Source: Chelonoidis abingdonii (taxonomy: Eukaryota > Chordata > Testudines > Testudinidae). Taken from it: a DNA stretch of 64,000 nucleotides. The position numbers and the translations under genes are program-made. Under the pieces are notes generated by a model. That model had not been told where the DNA came from. It did not search any database and worked only from the letters and a program-made list of their open reading frames with translations. The DNA is taken from the NCBI RefSeq assembly GCF_003597395.2, contig NC_133776.1, forward strand, positions 34,791,298 to 34,855,297, written 5' to 3'. This document shows, in pieces, positions 21,561-32,240 of this stretch. Each line of letters begins with the position of its first letter. Positions within the stretch are counted from its first letter, which is position 1.

Positions 21561-23392
21561 TTCCAAACACTCAAGAATGATCATCCTGATTCTGAAAAAC
21601 TTGTAATCAAAGGACAGACGAGTACTAATGTCTAAATGAAGGGAACTGGAAAAATGGGCAAATTATATACAATGTATATAACTTGATTAACTGTCAATAA
21701 TTTACATTACTTATGGCATTGCTACTATGAATCCACCATGACTTTCCCCAAAACATACCACGATGACAAACCTGCAGCCTTAATTGGAAAATATTGTCAA
21801 GTACCATATGTTCCCTATTCTCTGAATGTCTCATTGATATTCAGTGTTTGATCTTCACTTGACTGAAAGCTCACAGTACGTATTGTTTATTTAAATTTTA
21901 AAACCATCAAGTTCTACCAAGATAAATTACCAGTAAGAAAAACAAATATTATATTAAACTAGAATTTGCAGGATATGCACTGATTTTTTTTCCAGCTTTT
22001 TATGCATTAAAATACCCTAGTGGCAGATATATTTTCTTTCTTCAATATTTATTATTGCTTTTCACCTGCCTTGAAATAGGAATAGAAACCACTTTGATAA
22101 ATAGACTCCTATGTTGACTAAGTTCTGAAAGTTCCTTCGTCTTGTTTGGTGAGCCACTTTTATTGGACACATCTCGGCCAATCACACTACAAGCATAATG
22201 AACCTGAGCACCATGGAGCGAGGAGAGAAGGTGCAATGTTGGAGCAGGAGTGGCTGGAGGTATTGTGTGTCTGAAAGTTGAAATGCCGCTAGGAAATCCT
22301 CTGAGTGTGGGGGTGGAGTAGCTCACAAGTAAAATGAGTTATTCTCAGTGCAGCTACCCTCCCATGTGAGCGTTGGGGGAAAGGACCGATGCATTGAGGA
22401 AGCGCCCCTCAAGAGCTGGTAGCTCTACTATCACCCCTCCCTTCTTTACTAACCAGCCCTTTTTGCTCCCTGGCACTGGAAGCCAAATTACACCTGGTCC
22501 ATAAATGGATGTGCTAGTGTGGGGGCTGAAGACATCCCCATGCTTTCTTTCCCTTATATCACACTTGTGCAAAGGAGGCATCTGTATTCCCCTACTCCTC
22601 CTATAGTAATAATCCTCTAGAGGCACTGTTTTGCCTGTTTCTTCTGTTTCACAAAGCCTCTGCTGCTATTGAACTCAATTTGATGTCTCGGCACCTATAT
22701 CAAGCAATGGCACTCCAAAGTCCAGAACAAGATAGGAACAATGATTTTTCAACCACTGTTCACTTGCAACGCCCAATGACTCCAACATTGTTTTTATTTA
22801 TCATTTGTATTTCCATAGCATTTGGAATCCCTGCTCATGGACCAGAACCCTGTTGTGCTGGATGTTGCGCAAACATAGAATAGAGGTTCTGCATGCAGAG
22901 CAACCCTGTGACTGGGCCAAATAGCGATAATATGTAATGATGCACATACAGAGGCTTAAACATTTTCTAACTTCTGCCACAGGAAGGTCCTAAAGCTTAG
23001 TTGCCCATAGTAAAAACATGGGGAGAAATCCTGGCTCCATGAAGTCAATGGCTAAACTCCTATTGACTTCATCTTAGATGTCTGCAGACCACTTCTTTAC
23101 ATTTATCCAGACCAGTATAATCTTATCATCTTGTTCCACTGAGACAAATATTTACTACACTTTAGTAATCTTTACTATTAATTTTAGCTACAGTTCATTT
23201 GCAGCCCAATAGTTCAGAGGGTATTTCTGATTAAAATATTATTAAATTAATATCTTTTCCTGTATTATAGATAATACCTCAGATTACTAACATGGAAAGA
23301 ATTATTAAAATCAAATTTATTTCTAATTTGATGTTTGTTTTATCTTTGCATGTCTCTGATCTTAGTTCCACTTCTGTTTCTGTTCATCAAAA
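21561..23392. other. Unannotated DNA with small repeat relics
   Basis: There are no exons. 22785-22885 resembles the terminal part of MIR-like SINEs (TTTGGAATCCCTGCTCATGG, GTTGTGCTGGATGTTG). 23021-23077 is a fold-back relic with AAATCCTGGCTCC and GAAGTCAATGG. The 67-codon frame at 22680-22883 uses part of the SINE relic and is not a gene. Confidence 0.45.
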
Positions 23393-24590
23393 TGTAGGTC
23401 TGGAAGGGACCTTGAGGTCACACACCTCTCTGCCCCCCACATTGAGGCAGGATAAGAATAAATAGACCATCCCTGATAGGTGTTTGCTAGTCCTGTTCTT
23501 TAAAAAGTTCCAAGGATGGGGATTCCACAACCTCCCAAGTTAACCTGTTCCATTGCTTAACTATCCTTATATTTAGAATGATTTTCCTAATATATAACCT
23601 AAATTTCCCTTGCTGCAAACTAACCCAATTGCTTCTTGTCCTATCCACCGTGGACATGGAGAACCATTCTCTTTATCCTCTTTCCTTTTACATATTTGAA
23701 GACTATCACACCTCCTCCACATCTCCAGACTAAGCATGCATAATTCTTTCAGCCTTTCCTCATGAGTCATGTTTTCCAAACCCCTTATCATTTTTGTTGC
23801 TGTCTGCTAGACATGATCCGATTTGTTCATGTGTATCTTCAAAACTGGATACAGTACTCCAGCTGAGGCCTCATTCATGCAAAGGAGAGTGGAACAATTA
23901 CCTTCTGTGTCTTAAATATGACACTTCTGTCAATACAACCAGAATGACAACAATCTTTTTTGCAACAACTCTGCGCTGTTTGCTCATATTCAATTAGTGA
24001 TCCACTATAACCCTCAGATCCTTTTCTGCAGTTCTGCTGCCTAACTGCTATTTCCCATTTTGTATTTGTGCTTTTGATTTTGTTTCCTTCCTATTACTTT
24101 CCACGTCTTTATTGCATTTCATGTTGTTCATTTCAGACCAGTTTTCCAATTTGTCAAGATCATTTCTGAATTTTAATCCTGTCCTCCAAATTTTACAATC
24201 ACACTCTCCACCCCATCAACCATGTGGTTCATGAAAACAACATGGCTAGTAGTAGGGCATGCACCTGCAGTATGCGTCTTGATACATCTTGCCAGGTTGA
24301 CAGTGAACCATTGATAACTTCTTTGTGAACAGTCTTTCAAACAGTTTCACACCCTCTTTATAGGAATCTAGGCCACATTTCCTTGGTTTGCTTATGAGAT
24401 TGTCATGTGGGACTTTGTAAAAAGCCTTACCAGAGTCTAGATATATCACATCTACTGTTTCTCCCTATCCACTAGGCCAGTTGCTCTGTCAAAGAAAGAA
24501 ATTCGATTGGTTTGACTTGAGGTCTTGGAAAATCCCTGTTGTCTATTACTTAGGGAAATCTGTCTCTTGATCTGAGATTTTAAAAGACCC
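23393..24590 (-). mobile_element. Older CR1 LINE, antisense, 5'-truncated
   Basis: The 3' end is at the left (complement GGTCCCTTCCAGACC). The complement of 23510-23640 is the CR1 ORF2 C-terminal region (plus-strand words GGATGGGGATTCCACAACC and CCTAATATATAACC). The complement of 24246-24449 encodes a reverse-transcriptase block, IYLDSGKAFYKVPHDNLI followed by LRKCGLDS-like residues. It is more diverged than the copy at 4540-6050, carries several frameshifts and is inactive. Confidence 0.85.
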
Positions 24591-26341
24591 TGTTTTAAAA
24601 AAAAATTGGCCCAAAATACCCATTAATTCTTACGTTTCAAGGTTAGACAAATAAAGAACACTAGCCAAATATCACTAAAGTACAAATCATCTTTCATATA
24701 AGGGATGGTACCTAATTTTCACCAACTCTGATTAGGAGCTGTTTAATTGCAGTAGTTGCTAAGATGACAAATAAGAGTTTGTTACATTATGTAAAAAGAT
24801 ATACACAAACCCCCAAAATTCAAGCACTATCTGTGAGTCCTACCAAAACAGAAGTTACAATAAAATAAGGGGATGATTTAAATTCTAAGGGACAAATACA
24901 CAGCCCAGTAAAGTTAATGAAAAGATTCCTGTTGATTTCTGAGCGCTCTTCGATTGGGGCTACAAAACAGAGAAATTAGAGGAACCCATTTAAAAAGTGA
25001 TGCACCATCCATAATGTTTTCATCAGTGCCTAGGTATTTCTTTCCAATATACTATACAGGAAGCATCTTCCATAATCCGTGGACAGAATGCCAGTGTGAC
25101 AGGAAGTGAATTAATAAAAGAAATGACCTTTATTACAAATGTAAGTGCAGCCCTGCTATACTCACCTAATAAAAATGTGTTTAATTTAAACTAACTTCTG
25201 GCTTGATGCTGTCTAATTAAATTGGCCCAACAGATGTATCTGTCTAAGGTTAATTTACATCACTGCATGATCAAAATGTTATGTACTGTAGTTCTGTTAT
25301 TTAATGAGTCTCTGAGTAAGACCAAAATATGGAAATTAACTCCAGTTACATGCTCATTAGGTAGCTTTTTAAAAAGCAGAATAAAAAAGAGGCTAAATAT
25401 AAAACAAATCTTACTCTGTAACAAATAGGCCAATGAGCTCTAGGGATGCACGACCATTGGGAAGTTCAGATAAGCAGAAAAAAGACTGGATCCAAATTTT
25501 CCCTTAATTCTCAGAATCTCTTGTGTGAACAAAACTTGTCTGAAAATCTCCAGCCAACAGAAACAGCAGGACAGCCAGGTTAGCAAACCTGCCTTGTTTG
25601 CACTCTTTGGATGGGGAAGCCTCTGCATGTGCAGTGGATGTGTAAGTAGGCTGATGAGGTTTATGCTCCCCTATGGGACTTGCCAGCTCCATTTTTTTTT
25701 GAGGGAATTTAGGGTCCTGGATCTTGCCTTTTTGCCTGCACTGGTGCTGCTAGCCCTCTGGAACCCTTGAGTAAAAGGCCTCCCCATTGTATGCAACAGC
25801 AGGAGAAGGAGTGAGGTGGTGAGAGGCTCCTTGTGGCTTCTCCCGCTCTTGCACACTAGGTGAAAGCTGACCCATTCTGAGTACGAGTCTGCTCCTCTTT
25901 TGCTAGTCGTTTTGAGCAAGCAACTGCTTCTTTGGGGCCCTTGAGTGATCGCTAAAGTGAGGTCTCCCTGTATATTTCTTTCTTGCCTCCTACTTTCCGT
26001 AACAGACAGAGATACCCCCAACATGTGAGCATATACTGGCTATGGATGACGTTAAGATAACTTTGCATTTGAAAGGGGAGTCTCTTATAGTTGACATTGT
26101 ACGATAAGGAACATTCAGGACTTCACAGGCAATGTTTCCCCTTACAGTGTATTCTTTCATTAGAGGCACCTTTTCCTTGGAGATAGGGCCCAAAAATTGT
26201 TCAGGGGTGTTTGAAAATGTGTGCCATTACTTTCACAACATATTCTAGTCATGATGATAGTCACAGTTGCCCTTTTAAAAGCAGAGGCCTCCACATTCTT
26301 TGATGCTGGTAACAAAGCACACCCTTGGGATGTGTTGAAAT
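24591..26341. other. AT-rich DNA, no gene seen
   Basis: There is no recognisable element over most of it. Around 25690-25790 (GTCCTGGATCTTGCC, GCTGCTAGCCCTCTGG) there is a faint resemblance to a dispersed repeat that I cannot name. Frames of 60-117 codons are not gene-like. Confidence 0.4.
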
Positions 26342-26849
26342 GGTGTTGTGATGCTACTCCCCATATTCTTCATAGAAATATTATTATAAGATGATTATAG
26401 CATATCTAGGATAATTTTACGCAAGATGGGGCATGTGAGGTATCATTGGAAAAGTTATGATGTACTGGCTATAATCACCCTATTTGTATGCATATATCAT
26501 TTCTGTATCTGACGTTAGGAAGATTGACTACGTAACAATTACAACTGTATTTCCACCTGAGGAACACCCACGAGACAAAATGCAATCAGCCTGGATGAGC
26601 CATTAGGGGAAATAACAGGACTTTGAAGATGCTAACCTCCCACCTTCCTGAGAAGCTTCCTGGGATGCTGCTTTGACACTGCAGGGTCATGTGATCATGT
26701 CATCTGGTACTGGAGGCCATCTTGGCCTGCTGATATTTTACCACAAATAAGGGACGGGAACCAAACTAGGAAATAAAGGATTCCTGCCATATGTAAATCC
26801 TACATAAGGCAGGGAAGTGAGTTAATCAAGGTTGATACTTCACTGAAAC

Positions 26850-27192
26850 CAGGAGCGGCGCCAGGGTTTCTGGCACCCTAGGCAAAATTCAGGGGGTGGC
26901 ATTTTGTGCGCTCCCCACGGGGCGTGTGGGAGCCTCTGGTTCTGCGCCCATCGTGCTGCCGAAGAAGGACCGTCCGCCGAAATGCCGCAGGTGACAGCAG
27001 CAGTCATTGAGCTGCTCAATTGCCTGCCTCTGTTTTCCGCGGCATGTTGGCGGAAGGTCCTTCTTCGGCGGCGCGATGGGAGCGGAACCGGAAGCTCCTG
27101 TGCGCTCCGTGGGGAGCGCACAAAATGTCACCCCCCGAATCCTGGCACCCTAGGCGACTGCCTAGGATCGCCTAATGGAAGCGCAAGCCCTG
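26850..27192 (+). mobile_element. hAT-like MITE, 343 bp, perfect 8-bp TSD
   Basis: It is inserted in the outer LTR with a perfect duplication, ACTGAAAC, at 26842-26849 and 27193-27200. The left end is CAGGAGCGGCGCCAGG and the right end AAGCGCAAGCCCTG. The element is largely palindromic: GCCGAAGAAGGACCGTCCGC faces GCGGAAGGTCCTTCTTCGGC, and GCGCTCCCCACGG faces CCGTGGGGAGCGC. It is GC-rich, has no real coding capacity, and the frames on both strands mirror the palindrome. Confidence 0.92.
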
Positions 27193-27497
27193 ACTGAAAC
27201 CCTACCCAAGATGACTGCTAAAAACACCTAAGACTGATCTCGGGGAGAAGAGACTGGATCCAGGCTAGAAGGTGTCTGGCCTGTGACAGGAATACCTGGA
27301 GTTCTAAGAGCCGTTTGTCTTCAAGAAACTTTGCAACCTGCTTAAAACAACATTTAGGGTGAGAAATTACTACTTGTAGCCAGTTTACTTATGTAGGGAG
27401 GCGCCCTGGCTCCCCGCCGTGCCTGAGAGGGTCGAGCCAGAACAGGTGCCTCAGTGGGTGGAGCCACCGCCGCCTGTCCCCACCCCCCAGAAGTCAA

Positions 27498-27521
27498 GGG
27501 GCGGGACAGGAAGTATAAAAG
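27498..27521 (+). promoter_or_regulatory. LTR core promoter: GC box and TATA box
   Basis: GGGGCGGGAC at about 27498-27507 is followed after a few bases by TATAAAAG at 27514-27521, inside the nested LTR. Position and order fit a polymerase II core promoter of the U3 region. Confidence 0.6.
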
Positions 27522-28111
27522 CCCTACCTCAGTGCTCAGTTGGTTGCAGACTGTTGGAGAGGACAGATGCTGGTGCCTGAGCTCCTGCCAGGCCCAGCCT
27601 GCCCTGTGCTCACTACCCGGAGGAGCGCTGGCCTGACCTGCCTCTTGCCTGGTACCCGGAAGAATGCTGGCCTGAGCTTCCCTGTGCCCGGTATCCAGAG
27701 GAGCGGCCTGAGCTTCCCTCCGCCTGATATCCTGAGGAACCCATGGTCTGGGACCCGCCGGACGACGCTGGAGAAGGACAGGTACCTAGAGAGGGGGAGA
27801 TTGGAAGTGGCCCGGGGGAAGTTGACCCAAGTCTGGCTCCAGGGGACCCTGAAGCAATGTCAGTGTGTTGCAGCCAGGTTTCCCCACTGACTGCAGTGAA
27901 CCCTTGCTGCTGCTAGGGCCCCGGGCTGGGATGCAGTGGAGTGGGAGGGCCTGCGTTCCCAAGGGTGGCAGACTCCCCCTCCCCCTGGCCTGAGAAGGCC
28001 TCTTGTGCTGATGAACTCGCTGTTCAGTCCCTGCTTGAGGGTCTGACCCCTACCTGTGTTTGTTGCCCCACCGTGAGCCCGGGCTTGGGCTTTGCAGACT
28101 GCTACTGTTAA

Positions 28112-28515
28112 CTTGTTGCTCAGCCCCTGCTGAAAGGCCTGAGCCTAACTGCTTGTTGCCCCACCCTACCCAAGGGTCTCGGCTATAGACTTTGTATTTG
28201 CTCAGCCCTGCTGGAAGGCCTGAGCGGTGAGCTGCTTACTGCCCTGCCCCACCCAAAGGCCAGGCTTATGTACTGTGTTGCTCAGCCCTGCTGAAAGGTC
28301 TGAGCCTGAACTGCTTATAGACTCTGTACTTGCTCAGCCCTTGCTGAAGGGCCCCGAGCCTGAACTGCTTGTTGCCCCGCCCCTGCTCCAGGGCTGGGCT
28401 TATAGACCCTGTGTCTGCTTAGCCCTGCTGAAGGGCTAGGACTCTGAATTGCTTAGAGACTATCCATTTGCTCAGCCTGGCTGGAGGGTCTGGACCCTGC
28501 ATGAACTGCTGCTGG
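28112..28515 (+). repeat. Tandem array inside the LTR, about six units
   Basis: Units start TTGCTCAGCCCTGCTGAA and run to GACTCTGTAC or similar. Longer units of about 80-85 bp alternate with shorter ones of about 52-54 bp that lack the GTTGCCCCGCCC part. The alternation suggests a two-part higher-order unit or repeated loss of the same block. Confidence 0.8.
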
Positions 28516-28996
28516 TAGGGAGGCGCCCTGGCTCCCCGCCACGACTGAGAGGGATGAGCCCGAGCACCGGACCCTTACAACTTAGTATATTAAGCTTAGT
28601 TTGCATGTTTGCTTTATTTGCTTAGTAATCTACTTTGATCTCTTTGCTATACCTTATATTCACTTAAAATCTACCTTTTATAGTTACTAAACTTGTTTAT
28701 GTTTATTCTAAAACCCAGTTTGTGTAATTGATAACTAGGCGGGAAGGGGGGGAGAACTGTGCATATCTTCCTCCACATTGAGGGAGGGAGCAAATTTAAT
28801 GAGCTTAGGTTGTATAGATTTCTGTGCAGCATAAGACAATACAATTTTGGGTTTACAAGGGGTGTTTACTTGAGTACGGAATAATTCCCAAACTGAGTCT
28901 TCCCACACAGAGCTGATCTCAGTGTCTGTGTCTTTCTGCAGCTGGGTGTGGCCCTATCTGCATGTGTACTGGAGGAGGCTTGAGGGCATGGCTCAT

Positions 28997-29389
28997 CATA
29001 GGCGCCAACTTTCTCTGGCACCAGTGGGTGCCCATGCCCCCCCTGGCTCCGCCCGATTGCACCTCATCCCTGCCCCTGGCCCTGCCCCCATTCCAACCCC
29101 ATCCTCAAAGTCCCTGCCCTAACTCTACCCCTCCCTGCCCTTATTGGATCCCATTCACCCTCCCTCCCTCCCTGCCCCATGAATCAGCTGTTTCGTAGTG
29201 CAAGCACTGGGAGGGAGGGAGGGAGGGGGGTGAAGTAGGATGTGGCGGTGAGCTCACAGAGGAGGTGGAGGTAAGCTGGAGCATGGGAGGGGGCAGGGCC
29301 ACAGGGAGCTGCTGGTGCGTTCTGAGCACCCACCAATTTTTTTCTGTGGGTGCTCCAGCCCCGGAGCACCCACAGAGTCAGTGCTTATG
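28997..29389 (+). mobile_element. hAT-like MITE, 393 bp, with TSD
   Basis: The left end is CATAGGCGCCAACTTT and the right end complements to CATAAGCACTGACTCTG. The flanking 8-mers TGGCTCAT (28989-28996) and CGGCTCAT (29390-29397) match at seven positions. The interior has CTCCCTCCCTCCC facing GGGAGGGAGGGAGG around a GAATCAGCTGTTTCG centre. It is the same family as 14662-15061 and the third insertion in the outer LTR. Confidence 0.85.
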
Positions 29390-29484
29390 CGGCTCATCAG
29401 GGCAGTGTAAAGGAACCAGTAGGCTTAGTGGTATCCCAGTACGTTAGGTGGCACATGGGGGTGGGGAGAACCCATCACAGGTGT

Positions 29485-32068
29485 ATTCTAGAATGGACCA
29501 TTATAAGATAAAGTTGATAAATTTCCAGGAAATCTGAAAACAAGCTACTGTTTTTGGAAAAGAAATAGTCAATTTGCAATGCTTCTTTATAGCAGTGGAA
29601 TCTGAAAGGGGGCTTCGGCAAAAGCAAACCACGAAGCAGCATTGAGTGTAATCTTGTGTTTCTTGACTGCTCTGTGATACTGAAAGAAGGGAATACATCA
29701 GTGGGCTATAGAGTGACCATCTCAGCAGTGGCCAAACACAAATCTAATAACAATGTACACTGAGCTGGGGAAAATGTACTGTACAGTTGCTTTTGCAGGT
29801 AAACCTGTTTGTGCTTAAATCATTGGAGATATTAGACCATTCATCAGTGTGTTTTAAAAAACAAAGTCCCTGCACCACTGACAGGATCAGTGAACTATAG
29901 TAAGTTGCTGAGTAAATTTCTGGATGCAAAGTGGTTATTAAATGATTTTAAAACTGATTTCAGTTAAACTGGTGCAAATTCCTGTGTGGATACTCTTATT
30001 TCAGTGTGAGTGGATTATTTTGGTTTGTTTTAAACAGATTCCCAGTCAATTTAAATTAAAGCAAAATGAGCTACTCCTAGTAATAAGCAGATTAAACATA
30101 TCCATGCAGGTATTTACACTAATGTATATAAATCAGTTTAAAATCACAATGGGTAGACCAGGCTCATTAATGCAAGGTTTCCCCTTTTTAGTCACTTTCT
30201 CCACCTCCCTGAGATAAAGAAGCACTTGTATTCTATGGACTCAATGCCACATAAACTCTTAGGCACATGAGTAACTTTTGTCATGTGTGTAAGTGTTGGC
30301 CTATATGTTCTGAGCTCAGGGCTTGTATCCCATATGTTTTCTGAGATGCACATCAAATAGTAGGAGGAAAAACACCAAAGCAGCATAACTTAAATGAAAG
30401 ATTCATAAATTGAAAGGTGTGAATATAGACTTTAAGGCCAGAATTCTTCTCTATAGGTTTATACCACACTCATCACTGTGCATTAAGCATTGTTCTCTCA
30501 TCTTCTCCCCCAGGGAAAGTGTGCCAAGTGGGGTGCTTTGTTTTGGATTTGTTTATTTATTTAATCGATACATGTTTCTAGAACAAAGAAATCTGCCTTG
30601 CACTCACTGGTGACGATGTTTGTGATGGTCCTTAGTTCCTGTGGGAGTTCATCCCAAAGTCTTGGGCTTGCCCCAGGGAAGATCTACTGTACTGAACACA
30701 TTCGGCTGGGAAAAAATCCATGACATATGGGCTTTAAGTGCTGGATGAACTTGTGCTGTGCTATGAGGCAAATGAACTATTATTTTTAAGATTAGGGCTA
30801 ATACTTCTAATGAATTGCTGTTCATTTAAATTTACATTGAACAGCTTCTCTGGATAACAAGTGAATTACAGGTATATGTTTTATGAAGTACAGTTAATTT
30901 TTTTTCCATTTTGTCAGGAAATAAATAACTCTTGCCAAGTCCCGTTTTCAACTGAAAAAACAATATTTCCCCTGGCTCCTGCCCAACCTTTAAAATCAGT
31001 TGTCCCCTCTATCCTGTAGCAGTTCTGTTTGTATCAGGTTTTTCAACCCAGTAGTAACTGGGAGGACCCCATAATTACTTCCAAGGTATGAAGACATTTT
31101 GCTATGACCACAAATGTAGTGAAATCAAAACAGTCTTAAATATAGTTGGCTGCATGGAAAGGTTTTTTTTTTTTTGTTTCTAAGGATATGCAGCACTACC
31201 TGAAAAGTCTGATGTTTTCATAATGATTTAAGATTGGTAGCAGAAATAACAAAATGGTGGAAATACCTATAATTCATTAGTAAAAAACAAACACATAATC
31301 AGGAGCTTTAACAATGTGTAGGTCACACATGTAAATATGATGAAACATAAATTATTTAACATACAAGCTTTTCCTAGTTAAATTGTATTGTACATTTACT
31401 TTGCTGCTTTAAAGTACAGCTGTGGCTTCCAGGCTTATGCAATATATGTAAACTAAATTAGAGTTTTGTGTGGTTTTTTTTGCACCGAAAGGCTAATGTT
31501 AGGCAAAGCTGGTTGAGTACTAAAAACATTGTGATTCAGTCATTATAATGAATATGGGCATATAATTTGTTTTTAACTATCCAGACCACTTCTGGATATC
31601 CACAAACCTGTTCACAAATCCAAAAAGTTTCATGAAGTCTAGCATGAATACAATCTGAACACTGGTAAAGTACTAGTACCAACCCAAATTCATTTCAGAC
31701 CTCCCAAAAATTGAGATTGGATTTAAAATACTGAAAATTAAAATAAATTCTAGACCATCTTTTTCAATTTTTAATTTTTTTATTTTTACATTGAGGAGGA
31801 AGCTGGCAATCCTAAATTAGTTTGTCATTTATCTCAGGTTCAAAATTCAACATTAAATAAATTCATACAATGCAGATCTCCTTGTTTGCTACTTGGCAGG
31901 GACTCCACTTAGCTTTTCCCATCCCCTGAGGTACAGGGTGCTGCCATTCTATCCCTCTGTAAACTAGATGGGACAGGCAACTGTCCCACTCTCATTCTCC
32001 TTTAATATTTTCTTCTTTCCCTCGCTCCTGTTTGTCTCCTCCGATCCATCACATTCTTCCTCTCTGCT
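29485..32068. other. AT-rich DNA, no gene seen
   Basis: No exon, RNA gene or nameable element. Mostly AT-rich with T homopolymers at 30899-30905 and 31165-31176. 30615-30780 looks repeat-like (GAGTTCATCCCAAAGTC, GGAAGATCTACTGTAC) but I cannot assign it. Confidence 0.45.
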
Positions 32069-32240
32069 AGGGTGACCAGATGAGAGGGAGACAATATTGG
32101 GACACATGGGGCGAGGGGCGGGTTCCGCTGGCAGAGGAAAAAAAAAAAAGGGCGAGTGCTGCTGGCAGAGCAGCGAGGGGTGGGTGTGTGGAAAAAAGCG
32201 AGTGCTGCCGGTGGAGCAGCGAGGGAAAAGAGCACGTGTC
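32069..32240 (+). mobile_element. DNA-transposon 5' fragment with a short tandem
   Basis: It begins CTAGGGTGACCAGATGAG, the end sequence of a common palindromic turtle repeat whose other end would read CTGGTCACCCTAG; that end is missing. Inside, GGCGAGTGCTGCTGGCAG is repeated about 60 bp on as AGCGAGTGCTGCCGGTGG, an imperfect tandem pair. Confidence 0.5.

Larger units (their letters stand above)
27392..28579 (+). mobile_element. Solo LTR, 1188 bp, TSD ACTTA, nested in older LTR
   Basis: It starts TGTAGGGAGGCGCC and ends GGACCCTTACA, with a perfect ACTTA duplication at 27387-27391 and 28580-28584. A TATA box and a GC box lie about 110-130 bp in, as expected for U3 in plus orientation. The 3' half holds a tandem array (28112-28515). 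The first 28 or so bases recur almost unchanged near the end (28514-28541, GGGAGGCGCCCTGGCTCCCC), an unusual internal-terminal duplication. No coding region of a retrovirus is present. Confidence 0.85.
26347..29479 (+). mobile_element. Solo LTR (about 1188 bp) split by three insertions, TSD GGTGT
   Basis: The outer element starts TGTGATGCTACTCC and ends CCCATCACA, flanked by a perfect GGTGT duplication (26342-26346 and 29480-29484). Removing the three inserted elements with one duplication copy each leaves about 1188 bp, a plausible single LTR. Its own sequence is AT-rich, and I recall this type (TTGTATGCATATATCATTTC, then TTGTATCTGA-like words) as an ERV LTR of turtles. No internal retroviral region is present. 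Plus orientation is the more likely reading, by comparison with the recalled family. Confidence 0.78.
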
